DNA of 64,000 bases from Nocardia sp. BMG111209 (GTDB taxonomy: Bacteria > Actinomycetota > Actinomycetes > Mycobacteriales > Mycobacteriaceae), in assembly GCF_000381925.1 (NCBI RefSeq), contig NZ_KB907309.1:1481890-1545889 (forward strand), in the 5' to 3' direction. Below, in pieces: positions 30,649 through 41,018 of the stretch. A program made the position numbers and the translations under genes. Positions within the stretch are counted from its first letter, which is position 1, and each line of letters begins with the position of its first letter. The notes beneath the pieces were generated by a model, which was given only the letters and a program-made list of their open reading frames with translations, did no database searches and was not told the origin of the DNA.

Positions 30649-32481
30649 GTGGGGCACTACAAGGCGAACCTGCGCGACATCGAGTTCAACCTGTTCGAGA
30701 TGCACGGGGTGGGGGAGGCGCTGGAGTCCGGCAGATACGGCGACCTCGACGCCGCGACCGTGCGCAGCATGCTGCACGAGGTGCTGCGGCTGGCGGAGGG
30801 CCCGGTCGCCGAATCGTTCGTCGACGCCGACCGCAATCCGGTCCAGTTCGACGCGGCGAACCACACCGTCATCGTGCCGGATTCCATGCGCAAGACGGTC
30901 TCCGCCGTGAACGAGGCGGGCTGGTCGGCGCTGGGCATGCCGCCGGAGATGGGCGGCGTGGACGTGCCGCCGCCGGTGGTGTGGGCGGTGCAGGAGATGA
31001 TCGTCGCCGCGCACAACGCCGCGAGCTTCTTCAACATGGGCCCCTCCCTGCACCGGGTGCTGTACCACGAGGGCACCGCGGAGCAGCAGCGCTGGGCCAC
31101 CCACGCGTGGGAGAACCGTTGGGGCGGAACGATGGTGCTGACCGAGCCGGACGCCGGCTCCGATGTCGGCGCGGGCCGGACCAAGGCGATCGAACAGCCC
31201 GACGGCACCTGGCATCTGGAGGGCGTCAAGCGATTCATCTCCGGCGGTGACGTCGGTGACACCGCGGACAACATCCTGCATCTGGTGCTGGCCCGGCCGG
31301 CGGGCGCACGGCCCGGCACCAAGGGCCTGTCCATGTTCGTGGTGCCGAAGGTCCGATTCGACCCCGAGACCATGGAACTCGGCGAACGCAACGGCGTGTA
31401 CGTCACCAACCTCGAGCACAAGATGGGCATCAAGTCCTCGCCTACCTGTGAATTGACCTTCGGCGCAACACATCCCGCGGTCGGCTACCTCGTCGGCGGG
31501 ATGCACGACGGGATCGCGCAGATGTTCCGGGTGATCGAGGGGGCCCGGATGATGGTGGGCGTGCTGTCCGCCGGCACCCTGTCCAGCGGTTACCTGAATG
31601 CCCTGGAATACGCCAAGATTCGCATCCAGGGCGCCGATCTGACCCGGATGACGGACAAGACCGCGCCGCGCGTCACCATCAGCCGGCACCCGGACGTGCG
31701 GCGCAGCCTGATGCTGCAGAAGGCGTACGCCGAGGGCATCCGGGCGCTGTACATGTACACCTCGGCGTATCAGGACGCGGACCTGGCCGCGGCGAATTTC
31801 GGCGCGGACGCCGAAACCGCCGCGCACGTCAACGATCTGCTGCTACCCATCGTCAAGGGCGTCGGATCCGAGCGCGCCTACGAGGCCCTCACCGAGACGT
31901 TGCAGACCTACGGCGGCTCCGGATATCTGCAGGACTATCCGGTCGAGCAGTACATCCGGGACGTGAAGATCGACTCGCTGTACGAGGGCACCACCGCGAT
32001 CCAGGCCCAGGACTTCTTCTTCCGCAAGATCATTCGCGACAACGGCCGATCGCTGGCGCATGTGGCGGGGCTGGTGCAGAAGTTCGCCGAGACGCCGATC
32101 CCGGGCGACCGGCTGAAGACCGAACAGGCGCTGCTGAACGCGGCCCTCACCGACGTCCAGGCCATGGTCTCCGTGCTGACCAAGTATCTGGTGCTCTCGC
32201 AACAGGAACCGGAGGAGATCTACAAGGTCGGGCTCGGCTCGGTGCGCTTCCTGCACGCGGCGGGCGATCTCGTCATCGGCTGGCGGCTGCTGGAACAGGC
32301 GAAGGTGGCGCTGGCCGCGCTGGACGCGCGGCCCAGCGACAAGGACCGGCTGTTCTACACCGGAAAGGCCGCTGTCGCTTCGTGGTTCGCGAAGAACCGG
32401 CTGCCGCTGCTCAGCGGGGTGCGGGCGGTACTGGAGACCATCGACTGCGACATCATGCGCCTGGACGAGGACGCGTTCTGA
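30649..32481 (+). CDS. Long acyl-CoA dehydrogenase (FadE5-like)
   Basis: A 610-residue dehydrogenase, much longer than the usual 380 because of extra N- and C-terminal domains, and the same length as mycobacterial FadE5. Motifs include [21 protein letters not shown], the catalytic Tyr445-Glu446-Gly of YEGTTAIQ, and an [16 protein letters not shown] segment. FadE5 enzymes take a wide range of chain lengths in beta-oxidation. GTG 30649 has GAGGAGAG upstream. Divergent from a tetR gene. Confidence 0.93.
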   Translation: MGHYKANLRDIEFNLFEMHGVGEALESGRYGDLDAATVRSMLHEVLRLAEGPVAESFVDADRNPVQFDAANHTVIVPDSMRKTVSAVNEAGWSALGMPPEMGGVDVPPPVVWAVQEMIVAAHNAASFFNMGPSLHRVLYHEGTAEQQRWATHAWENRWGGTMVLTEPDAGSDVGAGRTKAIEQPDGTWHLEGVKRFISGGDVGDTADNILHLVLARPAGARPGTKGLSMFVVPKVRFDPETMELGERNGVYVTNLEHKMGIKSSPTCELTFGATHPAVGYLVGGMHDGIAQMFRVIEGARMMVGVLSAGTLSSGYLNALEYAKIRIQGADLTRMTDKTAPRVTISRHPDVRRSLMLQKAYAEGIRALYMYTSAYQDADLAAANFGADAETAAHVNDLLLPIVKGVGSERAYEALTETLQTYGGSGYLQDYPVEQYIRDVKIDSLYEGTTAIQAQDFFFRKIIRDNGRSLAHVAGLVQKFAETPIPGDRLKTEQALLNAALTDVQAMVSVLTKYLVLSQQEPEEIYKVGLGSVRFLHAAGDLVIGWRLLEQAKVALAALDARPSDKDRLFYTGKAAVASWFAKNRLPLLSGVRAVLETIDCDIMRLDEDAF

Positions 32482-32575
32482 TCATGGGGCGGTGATCCCG
32501 GCCGTTCCGGCGGCGTTCCGACAGAAGACTTTTCCACTCTGGTGTAAATACGGCCGCTGGCGGTACAACTAGGGC

Positions 32576-33214
32576 ATGGTCTACCCGGTGGCCTTCGGCT
32601 GGATTCAAACGCTGCTCATCGCGATGGTGGTGCTGGCACTCGCACTGTTCGTATTGGGGTTCGTCCGCATGCGCAAGGTCGGCCGGGGCGCCCTCGCCCG
32701 GCACGGCTCGGGCGGGATCGTACTGATCCTGCTCGCCGGGGTGGTCCTGTGGGGTACCACCCTGCTCCAGACCTATCTCGGTCTCACCGGCGAGGTGAAG
32801 GCCGCGCATGTGGTGGCCACGCCGGTCGCCGGGACGCCGCACAGCCTGGATGTGGATCTCACACTGTTCGGCGACCGCGGTCACGCCGAGCAGCACCAGA
32901 AGTATCGGATCGAGGGCGATATGTGGGTCCTGCAGGCCGATATCGTCGAATTGCAGCACTGGGTCAACACCATGGGATTCCACTCCGGCTATCAGGTGAC
33001 CCGGCTGTTCGGTGAGCGGCTCGACGGGGTCGCGGTGAAGCAGAACCAGACCTTCGTCGGCGGCAGCGACGAGAACTTCTTCAACGACATGCAGCAGCAC
33101 TCCTGGTACACGAAACCGTTCGTGCGCTCGGCCTACGGCAACGCGGTGATCGCCACCACCGGCAGCTGGGACGTGTACATCTCGCAGGACGCGATCAAGA
33201 CCCGTCCGGCCTGA
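32576..33214 (+). CDS. Membrane-anchored protein of unknown function
   Basis: A 212-residue protein with two membrane helices (about 8-31 and 47-66), then an extracytoplasmic domain of about 140 residues rich in His and aromatic residues. Homologs in mycolata are annotated only as membrane or transporter-like proteins. It occupies the place of Rv0426c in M. tuberculosis, next to xthA. The end overlaps the convergent xthA gene by 20 bases. Confidence 0.8.
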   Translation: MVYPVAFGWIQTLLIAMVVLALALFVLGFVRMRKVGRGALARHGSGGIVLILLAGVVLWGTTLLQTYLGLTGEVKAAHVVATPVAGTPHSLDVDLTLFGDRGHAEQHQKYRIEGDMWVLQADIVELQHWVNTMGFHSGYQVTRLFGERLDGVAVKQNQTFVGGSDENFFNDMQQHSWYTKPFVRSAYGNAVIATTGSWDVYISQDAIKTRPA

Positions 33215-34019
33215 GTTCGGCCACGACGGGCGCATGATCGCTGGCGCCCTTGCCCTTTCGCTCCTCCCGGTCGACCGATGCGTCGGTGACCCGGGCGGCC
33301 AGCGCCGGGGAGGCGAGGACGAAGTCGATGCGCATGCCCTCCTTGCGGGGGAAGCGCAGCTGGGTGTAGTCCCAGTAGGTGTAGACGCCGGGGCCGGGTG
33401 CGAACGGGCGCAGCACATCGGCGAATCCGGTGTCCACGATGGCGGCGAAGGCGTTCCGTTCCGGTACGGACACATGGGTTTTCCCGGCGAAGAAGGCCGG
33501 TGACCAGACATCGTCGTCGGTGGGTGCGATATTCCAGTCGCCGACCAGCGCGATCTGCGCCTCCGGATCCGTGGCCAGCCATCGCTCGCTCGTCTCCTGA
33601 AGGGCGGCAAGCCATTCCAGCTTGTAGGTGTAGTGCGGATCGTCGAGTGCGCGGCCGTTGGGCACGTACAGGCTCCATACCCGGACCCCGCCGCAGGTGG
33701 CGCCGATCGCGCGGGCCTCGACCACCGGGGCGCTCAACAGCGAATCCGCCGCGTCCTTGTCGAATCCGGGCTGACCCGGGAAGCCGATCTCGACGTCGTC
33801 GAGGCCGATCCGGGAGGCGATCGCCACCCCGTTCCACTGGCTGAGCCCGATGTGCGCCACCTCGTATCCGGCCTCGGCGAAGCGCTCGGCCGGGAACTGA
33901 TCGTCGCGGCACTTGGTCTCCTGGATCGCCAGCACGTCGATATCGGCGCGATCCAGCCAGTCGACGACCCGATCCAGCCGGGACCGGATCGAATTCACGT
34001 TCCAGGTGGCCAACCGCAT
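33195..34019 (-). CDS. xthA: Exodeoxyribonuclease III
   Basis: A 274-residue AP endonuclease/3'-exonuclease of the EEP fold used in base-excision repair. Catalytic segments: ATWNVNSIR (Asn), QETKC (metal Glu), LYVPNGR, VGDWNIAP (Asp/Asn), RIDFVLAS and the final SDHAPV (Asp-His). Length is normal. It forms a minus-strand run with the GNAT and def genes, as in mycobacteria. Confidence 0.95.
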   Translation of the reverse strand: MRLATWNVNSIRSRLDRVVDWLDRADIDVLAIQETKCRDDQFPAERFAEAGYEVAHIGLSQWNGVAIASRIGLDDVEIGFPGQPGFDKDAADSLLSAPVVEARAIGATCGGVRVWSLYVPNGRALDDPHYTYKLEWLAALQETSERWLATDPEAQIALVGDWNIAPTDDDVWSPAFFAGKTHVSVPERNAFAAIVDTGFADVLRPFAPGPGVYTYWDYTQLRFPRKEGMRIDFVLASPALAARVTDASVDREERKGKGASDHAPVVAELRPDGS

Positions 34020-34044
34020 CAGGGGCGCCCCGCCTTCTCTCGGC

Positions 34045-35040
34045 TCACGGAGGTGTCGGTGCAGCGTAGCGGTAGCCGTGATGGTCCAGGAAACCCATGT
34101 CGCGGTACAACTCCAGGGCCGGTTCGTTGGCGGCGTCGACCTGGACGTAGGCGTGCGTGGCGCCGTGCTTGTGGCCCCAGCGCAGCAGTTCCGCGCAGAC
34201 CAGCGTGCCCAGACCCTGGCGGCGGTGCGGGGCCGCGACCGTGATGCCCGTCAGGCCCACCCAGCGCCGGCCGTCCGGTGCGGTGGTCACCGCGCCGCGG
34301 CCGATCGCGAGCGGATTCGGCAGGCCCAGCGCCGCGAAACCGACGACGCCGTCGCGCACCGCGGTGAGCACCGCCTCGTCCGGTTCCGGCGGGACCACGT
34401 CGGCGGCGTCCTCACCCGAGAAGCGGCGCAGCTCCAGCCATTCCGGCGCCGGCACGGGATCGATCCGCACCATCGCCGGTCCCTGCGGCAGCACCACGTT
34501 CCCGATGTCGACGCCCAGCACCCGGGTCTCGCCCCAGACGTGCCAGTGCGGCGGCACCGTACCCAGCCGGTCCGGCAGCCGCAGGCGCAGCGGCAGGCTG
34601 TGCCCGGAATACCAGAGGTCCAGCCGCAGCAGCACATTCGGGTCGAGCTCGGCCGCGGGTGCGCCGGTGTGCGAATCACCCAGCGGCACAGCGGAATTGG
34701 CGCGGCCGGTATAGCCGTGACCGGCCGCCGCGAGCCAGCCGTCGATGAGCTCGTACTCCAGTCCGGGCCAGCCGTCGGCGGCCGCGGCCTCCAGCGCGCG
34801 GATCTCACCGATGCGAATCGGCCTGGGGCCCAAGGGCTTCAGCGCCACGATCGAATCGGGCGCGATGGCGATGACGGCGTCGTCGGCGGTGCGCACGGTC
34901 GGTGGATCCAGGGCCACCAGTACGCCGATCACATCGGTGAACGCATGGGACTGCCCGGCGGGCAGGCGATAACGCACCACCACCCGGTGCCCGATCGGAT
35001 TCTGCTCGAACATCGGATCGCCGGAGAACTCAGTCGTCAT
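34045..35040 (-). CDS. GNAT-family acetyltransferase
   Basis: A 331-residue protein. The C-terminal GNAT fold (about 215-325) has [19 protein letters not shown] (acetyl-CoA P-loop R-x-x-Q-G-x-G) and [14 protein letters not shown]. The N-terminal 70 residues look like a small beta-barrel (SH3-like) seen in the Rv0428c family. The acceptor substrate is unknown. The ATG overlaps the end of def by 11 bases, so the two are co-translated. Confidence 0.9.
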   Translation of the reverse strand: MTTEFSGDPMFEQNPIGHRVVVRYRLPAGQSHAFTDVIGVLVALDPPTVRTADDAVIAIAPDSIVALKPLGPRPIRIGEIRALEAAAADGWPGLEYELIDGWLAAAGHGYTGRANSAVPLGDSHTGAPAAELDPNVLLRLDLWYSGHSLPLRLRLPDRLGTVPPHWHVWGETRVLGVDIGNVVLPQGPAMVRIDPVPAPEWLELRRFSGEDAADVVPPEPDEAVLTAVRDGVVGFAALGLPNPLAIGRGAVTTAPDGRRWVGLTGITVAAPHRRQGLGTLVCAELLRWGHKHGATHAYVQVDAANEPALELYRDMGFLDHHGYRYAAPTPP

Positions 35041-35638
35041 GCCCGAACGGATCCGGCACCGTGCCCGGCACCCAGCTCAGCCCCGGCTGCCCCCAGCCGT
35101 TGCGCTTGATGGCCTTCTTCGCCGCGCGGGCGTTGCGGCCGATCAGCACGTCCGTGTACAGATATCCGTTCAGGTGGCCGACCTCGTGCTGCAACATGCG
35201 CGCGAAGAAGCCGCGGCCCTCGATGGTCACCTCCGCGCCGGTCTCGTCGGTGCCGGTGACCCGCGCCCAATCGGCGCGGCCGGTGGGGAACTGCTCGCCC
35301 GGCACCGAGAGGCAGCCCTCGTCGTCGTCGTCCGGATCGGGCATGGTCTCCGGAATCTCCGAGGTCTCCAGCACCGGATTGACCACCACGCCGCGGCGGT
35401 GGGTCGTCGCGCCGTCGGCGGCCGGATCCGGGCAGTCGAAGACGAACAGCCGCGGTGACTTCTCGTCCTCGTGCTCGATGATGACCTGATTACCCGCCAG
35501 GCCCACCCCGTGGGCGGCGTCCATGGTCTCGTACATGTCCGCGATCAGTTGGGCGAGCTCGTCCGGGGACGCGGTGACCGGATGGGTCGGGGAGTGCAGT
35601 ACCGGGTCGCCGACGATGCGGATCGGGAGAATCGCCAT
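35030..35638 (-). CDS. def: Peptide deformylase
   Basis: A 202-residue metalloenzyme that removes formyl groups from new proteins. The three motifs are [18 protein letters not shown] (metal Cys) and QHEVGHLNG (HExxH). Gly replaces the usual Asp in HExDH, as in mycobacterial Def. The C-terminal extension [17 protein letters not shown] is typical of mycolata. Confidence 0.96.
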   Translation of the reverse strand: MAILPIRIVGDPVLHSPTHPVTASPDELAQLIADMYETMDAAHGVGLAGNQVIIEHEDEKSPRLFVFDCPDPAADGATTHRRGVVVNPVLETSEIPETMPDPDDDDEGCLSVPGEQFPTGRADWARVTGTDETGAEVTIEGRGFFARMLQHEVGHLNGYLYTDVLIGRNARAAKKAIKRNGWGQPGLSWVPGTVPDPFGHDD

Positions 35639-35832
35639 AAGGGGTCACTCTACTGAGGAGCGATTGCGCCGCCGAATCCCTACCGGCGCCGACCCTCGCC
35701 CCGGCGATGCGGACGCGCCCGGATACGCGCCGATCGGGCCCGGACACGCCGGAGCGGATCTGGGTACGCGCGCATTCGTGGTTCAATGGGCGGCAACGTA
35801 TCGGTCTGGTGGTTCTACGGCGAGGGAGCGAT

Positions 35833-36192
35833 ATGGACGGCGCAGCGGCTCGGAATCTGTCCGCACCGGTGGACGATTCGGTTCCGGCCTCCTCCGACGT
35901 CACTGCGGCATCCGCCGCGGCCTCCGACCCGGACGAGGCCGACGGCCTCAGCCGCCGCGAACTCGACATCCTCGCCTTCGAGCGCAAATGGTGGAAGTAC
36001 GCCGGCGCCAAGGAGGAGGCCATCCGCGAGCTGTTCGGCCTGTCCGCCACCCGCTACTACCAGGTACTCAACGCCGTGGTCGATCGGCCGGAGGCGCTGG
36101 AGGCCGACCCCATGCTGGTCAAACGGCTGCGCCGGTTGCGGGCCAGCCGCCAGAAGGCCCGAGCGGCACGCAAGCTCGGCTTCCAGGTGTGA
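35833..36192 (+). CDS. DUF3263 protein
   Basis: A 119-residue protein with an acidic N-terminus, then LSRRELDILAFERKWWKYAGAK (in two parts) and FGLSATRYYQVLNAVVD, the DUF3263 core; it looks like a small helix-turn-helix DNA-binding fold. A basic C-terminal helix (RRLRASRQKARAARK) follows. ATG 35833 follows GGGAG. It is the Rv0430 equivalent and precedes the LytR_C gene. Function unknown. Confidence 0.85.
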   Translation: MDGAAARNLSAPVDDSVPASSDVTAASAAASDPDEADGLSRRELDILAFERKWWKYAGAKEEAIRELFGLSATRYYQVLNAVVDRPEALEADPMLVKRLRRLRASRQKARAARKLGFQV

Positions 36193-36231
36193 TGCGGGCA
36201 TCCGGACATGGTCGCTACTAGGGTTGAGCCG

Positions 36232-36834
36232 GTGAGCACCCCGAATCCGCCATCGGGTGGACCGCCGCTGCGTGCGCTCGCGATGGTTCTGATCGCCGTG
36301 GCCATCGTGTTCGCCGGTCTCGGCGCGATGTCGTTGTCCAAGTCCGAGTCCTCGGGCTCGCAGACGACGGTCGCGCAGGCGCCCACCTCGACCGTCCCGG
36401 TATCGCGCTCCGCGGTGCCCGCCGCCACGTCCGCGCCGGTGGTGACATCCACCACAACCGCCGAATCGTCCCCGGCCGCCGAGGCTCCCGCCGCGCCGAC
36501 CACCACCGCGGCCCCCGCCCCGCCCCCGCCACCTGCGAATTCCCCTGCGCCGGTGGACAAGTCGGTGCCGGTGCGGGTGCTCAACAACAGCACCATCGCG
36601 GGCCTGGCCGCGAAGACCGGTACCCAGTTGACCTCCGGTGGCTGGAATGTCACCGAGACGGGCAACTATCCGGAGGGCGTGGTGGCGCGCACGACCGTCT
36701 ACTACGGCACATCGCCGCAGGAGAAGGCGGCGGCGCAGGCCATCGCGGCCGATCTGGGTGTCACGGCCGAGCCCCGGTTCCCCGGGATAGCCGACTCGCC
36801 GCCGGGCGTGATCGTGATCGTCACGGGCAACTGA
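36232..36834 (+). CDS. Membrane-anchored LytR_C-domain protein
   Basis: A 200-residue protein: one N-terminal membrane helix (about 14-35), a 70-residue Ser/Thr/Pro/Ala-rich linker, then a LytR_C domain (about 108-198: VPVRVLNNSTIAGLAAKTG ... GVIVIVTGN). The position matches Rv0431. Start GTG 36232 matches homologs; ATG 36208 is also in frame. The domain lies outside the membrane and probably binds cell-wall material or partners. Confidence 0.85.
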   Translation: MSTPNPPSGGPPLRALAMVLIAVAIVFAGLGAMSLSKSESSGSQTTVAQAPTSTVPVSRSAVPAATSAPVVTSTTTAESSPAAEAPAAPTTTAAPAPPPPPANSPAPVDKSVPVRVLNNSTIAGLAAKTGTQLTSGGWNVTETGNYPEGVVARTTVYYGTSPQEKAAAQAIAADLGVTAEPRFPGIADSPPGVIVIVTGN

Positions 36835-36994
36835 AACACTGATCGCGGGGTACCCGGGTGGTACCGGAGCGCGGCAGCACAGGCAAGCGAGCCCCTGCGC
36901 GGACTGCATAACGGCTCTGGCATCATCTTGTCCGGTAACGAATCCGATAGGCAGCTCAACCTCGTAAACTCGGTACTCGTAAAGGAGTTCCCCG

Positions 36995-37693
36995 ATGGCC
37001 CCGTCCACAACTCGTCGCCCCTCCTGGTGGACTGTGACCCCGGTGCTGGCGGTCGCGGTGCTCGGCCTCGCGGCCTGCTCCAACAGCCAGGAGTCGAGTG
37101 ACGTCAAGGGCACCACGCCCCCGGTGTGGACCGGCGCCGCGGCGCCGAGCGGCGCCGCGACGGCCACGGGTCAGCAGGGCGGCGAGCACGGCGCCAACCC
37201 GGGCGATTCGCTGAAGGCGGATCTGAAGGACGCCGGGGGCGCCTCGGTCGGCACCGTCACCATCGTGAAGTCGGGTAACCACCTCGAGCTCACCATCGAT
37301 GCGCACGGACTCAAGCAGGGTTTCCACGGTCTGCACTTCCATTCGGTCGGCAAGTGCGAGGCCAATTCGGTCGCCCCGACCGGCGGCCCGGCGGGCGACT
37401 TCCTTTCCGCCGGTGGACATCTGCAGCTCGGCGACACGATGACCAAGCCGGCCAGCGGTGATCTGACCTCGCTGGAGGTGCGTCAGGACGGCACCGCGAA
37501 GCTGGTCACCACCACCGATTCCGTCACCCTGGACGATGTGAAGGGTAAGGCCGTCATCGTCCACGCCGGTGCGGACAATTTCGGCAACATTCCCAGCCGG
37601 TACACGCAGGCCGGTGGCGCCACCGGCCCGGATGCGGAGACCATGGCCACGGGTGACGCGGGCGCCCGGGTGGCCTGCGGCGTCGTCGGGTAA
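36995..37693 (+). CDS. sodC: Cu/Zn superoxide dismutase lipoprotein
   Basis: A 232-residue lipoprotein (signal ending LAAC, Cys28). Copper ligands are seen in LHFHSVGKC and GGHLQ, with a late His in VIVHAGADNFGN; the active-site Arg is in GARVACG, and the two Cys for the disulfide are present. It removes superoxide outside the membrane. AAGGAG precedes the ATG. Upstream, 36835-36994 holds no gene. Corresponds to Rv0432. Confidence 0.95.
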   Translation: MAPSTTRRPSWWTVTPVLAVAVLGLAACSNSQESSDVKGTTPPVWTGAAAPSGAATATGQQGGEHGANPGDSLKADLKDAGGASVGTVTIVKSGNHLELTIDAHGLKQGFHGLHFHSVGKCEANSVAPTGGPAGDFLSAGGHLQLGDTMTKPASGDLTSLEVRQDGTAKLVTTTDSVTLDDVKGKAVIVHAGADNFGNIPSRYTQAGGATGPDAETMATGDAGARVACGVVG

Positions 37694-37705
37694 ACGGGGG
37701 AGAAC

Positions 37706-38851
37706 ATGGGCGGGGCAGGCCATCACACGGTTCACTGGAACAGCTCGCCTCGCCCCACTCTGGGCGTCGAATGGGAGATCGCGCTCGTCGACAAGCGCAC
37801 GCGCGATCTGTCCAACACCGCCGCAGCGGTTTTCGACGAGGTCGGTGATCTGCGCGCCGCGGACGGCCGCCCGCAGGTCACCAAGGAACTGCTGCGCAAC
37901 ACCGTCGAGATCGTCAGCGGTATCCACGACACCGTCGCGGAGGTCGTCGACGATCTGTCCGGCACGATGGACGCGGTCCGCCGCGCCGCCGATCCGCTGG
38001 GCGTCGACTTGTTCTGTGCCGGAACGCATCCCTTCGCGCAGTGGTCGACGCAGGTGCTCACCCGGTCCCCGCACTACGACGAGCTGATCGAGCGCACCCA
38101 GTGGTGGGGCCGGCAGATGCTCATCTGGGGCGTGCATGTGCACGTGGGAGTTTCGCACCCGGACAAGGTCTTTCCGATCCTCAACCACCTGCTGCTGTCC
38201 TATCCGCATCTGCTCGCGCTGTCGGCCTCGTCGCCGATGTGGTCCGGTCTCGACACCGGATACGCCAGCAACCGCGCGCTGATGTTCCAGCAGCTGCCGA
38301 CCGCCGGACTGCCGTTCCAGTTCGAGCACTGGTCGCAGTTCGAGTCTTTCGTGCGCGATCAGTTGAAGACCGGGGTGATCGAGCAGCTCGGCGGTATGCA
38401 CTGGGATATCCGCCCGGCGCCGAAGTGGGGCACCATCGAGGTCCGGGTGTGCGACGGAATGCCCACGCGCACCGAACTTTCCGCGTTGGTGGCGCTGATC
38501 CACTGCCTGGTCGTGGATATCGATGCGCGGGTCGGCGCCGGTGAGACATTGCCCACTATTCCGCCATGGCACGTCCAGGAGAACAAGTGGCGGGCGGCTC
38601 GCTACGGACTGGACGCGATCGTCATCACCGACGCCGACAGCAACGAGCGGCTCGTCACCGAGGATCTGACCGATCTGCTCAACCGGCTGGAGCCCACCGC
38701 GAAGCTGCTCGGCTGCGAGAAGGAGCTGGCCTCGGTCGCCGAAATCCCCAAGCGCGGCGCCTCCTACCAGCGGCAACGCCGGGTGGCGGCCGCCACCCAG
38801 GGTGATCTGGTCGCCGTCGTCGACGCCTTGGTGCGCGAACTCGATTCCTGA
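37706..38851 (+). CDS. Carboxylate-amine ligase, YbdK/GCS2 family
   Basis: A 381-residue ATP-dependent ligase of the glutamate-cysteine ligase 2 family. Motifs: TLGVEWEIALVD at the N-terminus, KELLRNTVEIVSG, GVHVHVGVS and GTIEVRVCDGMPT. Such enzymes make gamma-glutamyl or similar amide bonds; the true substrate is often unknown. It starts 12 bases after sodC, so probably one transcript. Equivalent of Rv0433. Confidence 0.92.
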   Translation: MGGAGHHTVHWNSSPRPTLGVEWEIALVDKRTRDLSNTAAAVFDEVGDLRAADGRPQVTKELLRNTVEIVSGIHDTVAEVVDDLSGTMDAVRRAADPLGVDLFCAGTHPFAQWSTQVLTRSPHYDELIERTQWWGRQMLIWGVHVHVGVSHPDKVFPILNHLLLSYPHLLALSASSPMWSGLDTGYASNRALMFQQLPTAGLPFQFEHWSQFESFVRDQLKTGVIEQLGGMHWDIRPAPKWGTIEVRVCDGMPTRTELSALVALIHCLVVDIDARVGAGETLPTIPPWHVQENKWRAARYGLDAIVITDADSNERLVTEDLTDLLNRLEPTAKLLGCEKELASVAEIPKRGASYQRQRRVAAATQGDLVAVVDALVRELDS

Positions 38852-38873
38852 ACCGTCCCCTGCCCGGGGCGCT

Positions 38874-38892
38874 CGGCCGGATCATCCGGCCG
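38874..38892. terminator. Palindrome after the YbdK-type gene
   Basis: A 19-base perfect dyad (CGGCCGGAT, one central base, ATCCGGCCG) begins 22 bases after the stop codon. Probably a factor-independent hairpin terminator; no T-run follows. Confidence 0.5.
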
Positions 38893-38987
38893 GATCGCGA
38901 TCGGGTGCGTTTCGTGACCCGCGGTGAGGTTGTCGTTGCCGTACGGTGGCCGCTGATTCAGTTGCCCAGGGGGGTGACGTTCATCGT

Positions 38988-40367
38988 ATGTTTACTATTG
39001 TCGTCGTGCTTCTCGACGACCCCCGCTCCGACCTCGGTGGTGTGGCTCGCCGTGGTCGACCCCGGATGCCGTCGAGGCAGATGCTGGTGGTCGCCGCGGT
39101 CGCGGCCGTACCCCTGTTCCTGCTCGCCCTGCAATTCGTGGCGGCCCGGCGCGGATTCGAGGGTCCGCTGCAGAGCCTCTGGTCGGATTACGCGGGTACC
39201 CCCGCCTCGGTTTCGGTGCCGTGGGCGGGTCTCGCGCTGGCGCTGATCGGATTGTCCTGGCGGCGGCGCTTTCTCACCCTCGGCGCGGCGATCGCCCTGG
39301 ACGCGGCGTACGCGATCGTCCGGGTGCTGCTCGGCGGCCCGCTGACCTTCGGCAACGGTCCGGTACTGGCGCTGACCGGCCTGGCGCTGGTGGCCTGGTT
39401 CGGCTGGGAGGGCCGGGACAAGAGCAACGCGCTGCACGCCGCCGCCCTCGGCGCACTGCTGATCCTCGCCACCAAGGTGGGCGACGTCTGGCTGCACATC
39501 ACGGTGCTGGCCGGGCCGCGGGTGCTGGATCGCTACGTGGTGCTCGCCGATCACGCCTTCGGCGAACCGTCCTGGCTGCTCGGCCGGGTGGTCGCGGCGC
39601 TCGGGCCGCAGGTCTACGCGGTGCTGCACTGGGTGTACATCGAACTGCCGGTGGCCGCGATGGTGGTCGCGGTGTGGCAGTTGCGCCATGTGGTGCGCAC
39701 CGGCGTGTGGCCGCAACACTACCTGGTCCGGACCTTCCTGACCGTCGGCCTGGTCGGGCCGATCATCTACGTGCTGTTCCCGGTGGTGGGCCCGGCCTTC
39801 GCATTCGGGCCCGACGGCCACGGCCTGCAACTCGGCGACTACTGGCCGCACGCCGTGCCGCCGCTGGATCACGCGCCGGCCGCGCTGCCGTTCGACACCT
39901 ACACCCCGCGCAACTGCATGCCCTCGATGCACACGGCCTGGGCGACCTCGCTGTTCCTGCACTCCCGCCGCGATACCGACGAGGCGCGCGCGCCGCGCTG
40001 GCTGCGCTGGGCCGGCGCCTTCTGGCTGGTGTGCACGCTGACGGCCACGCTGGGCTTCGGCTACCACTACGGCAGTGATCTGGTCGCGGGATTCGTGCTG
40101 TGCCTCACCGTCGAGTCGGCGTTGCGCGCCCCCGCCCGCGGCTGGGATCGCACCCGGATCACCCTGGTCGGTAGCGGCGTGGCGCTGCTCGCCGGGCTGC
40201 TGCTGTCCTACCGGTACCTGGCGGTGTGGATGTCGCAGCACGCGCTGCCCGCGGGTCTCATCGCGGTGGGCCTGGTCGCGGGCTACGCGTGGGCCTTTCA
40301 TGCCACCTGGTTCGCCCGGACCCGGACGGCCGAACCGGCGCGGCCGGCGGTGCCCGCCGCCGGATAG
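38988..40367 (+). CDS. PAP2-superfamily membrane phosphatase/transferase
   Basis: A 459-residue protein with about ten hydrophobic segments. The PAP2 active-site parts are C-MPSMHTAWATS and FGYHYGSDLVAG, as in the inositol-phosphorylceramide-synthase-like branch. This suggests transfer or hydrolysis of a phospho head group on a lipid at the outer membrane face. ATG 38988 is preceded by an AGGGGGGTGA run. Convergent with mnhG, with 22 bases between. Confidence 0.88.
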   Translation: MFTIVVVLLDDPRSDLGGVARRGRPRMPSRQMLVVAAVAAVPLFLLALQFVAARRGFEGPLQSLWSDYAGTPASVSVPWAGLALALIGLSWRRRFLTLGAAIALDAAYAIVRVLLGGPLTFGNGPVLALTGLALVAWFGWEGRDKSNALHAAALGALLILATKVGDVWLHITVLAGPRVLDRYVVLADHAFGEPSWLLGRVVAALGPQVYAVLHWVYIELPVAAMVVAVWQLRHVVRTGVWPQHYLVRTFLTVGLVGPIIYVLFPVVGPAFAFGPDGHGLQLGDYWPHAVPPLDHAPAALPFDTYTPRNCMPSMHTAWATSLFLHSRRDTDEARAPRWLRWAGAFWLVCTLTATLGFGYHYGSDLVAGFVLCLTVESALRAPARGWDRTRITLVGSGVALLAGLLLSYRYLAVWMSQHALPAGLIAVGLVAGYAWAFHATWFARTRTAEPARPAVPAAG

Positions 40368-40389
40368 CCGGAACCCTTGTGCGCGAGGG

Positions 40390-40761
40390 TTATTCGAGTT
40401 CGTCGTCGCCGAGTTCGTTGACCAGCAGCAGGCCGTCGCGATGGCGTTGTTCGCGATAGGCGGTGCGGCCCACCAGATGTGCGATCGCCGGGGCGGTGAC
40501 CACCGTGAACAGGCCGACCAGCAACAGCACCCAGACGCTGCGATGGCCGTGCACCTGGATCGCGGTGCCGGCCAGCATCAGGACCAGCCCCACCACCTGG
40601 GGTTTGGTGGCGGCGTGCATGCGGGAGAGGGTGTCCGGGAAGCGGATCATGGCCAGGGCCGCGGTGAACGCCAGCGCCGCACCGGACACGATCAGGGTGC
40701 CGGCCACCCAGTGCGCGGCGGCGTGCACCCAGGGCGCGGTGGCCGGCAGCGAGGCCGTCAT
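40390..40761 (-). CDS. mnhG: Na+/H+ antiporter subunit MnhG (MrpG)
   Basis: A 123-residue protein with three membrane helices and the MnhG core FPDTLSRMHAATKPQVVGL. Last gene of the Mrp operon; its ATG overlaps the mnhF stop (ATGA). The complex exports Na+ in exchange for protons and supports pH and salt tolerance. Confidence 0.94.
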   Translation of the reverse strand: MTASLPATAPWVHAAAHWVAGTLIVSGAALAFTAALAMIRFPDTLSRMHAATKPQVVGLVLMLAGTAIQVHGHRSVWVLLLVGLFTVVTAPAIAHLVGRTAYREQRHRDGLLLVNELGDDELE

Positions 40762-41018
40762 CGGTCGTCCCGGACCCGGAAGCGGGTGACGGCGGCCGAC
40801 CCGAGGAAGCCGACCAGCATCAGCGCCGCGATGGCGGGCAGCACCATGGTGTCCTCGGTGTAGGCGGCCCAGACCGCCAGTCCGCCGGCCGCGATCGCCA
40901 TCAGCGAGTCGATGCCCACGACCCGGTCCAGCGTATTCGGCCCGGCCAGGATGCGATACGAGGTGAGCAGGGCCGCGGCGGCCAGCAGTACCCCCGCGAC
41001 GGTCGCGGCGACGATCAT
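40758..41018 (-). CDS. mnhF: Na+/H+ antiporter subunit MnhF (MrpF)
   Basis: An 86-residue protein with three membrane helices and the family signature LAGPNTLDRVVGIDSL. The ATG at 41018 overlaps the mnhE stop by 4 bases, and the stop overlaps mnhG. Confidence 0.94.
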   Translation of the reverse strand: MIVAATVAGVLLAAAALLTSYRILAGPNTLDRVVGIDSLMAIAAGGLAVWAAYTEDTMVLPAIAALMLVGFLGSAAVTRFRVRDDR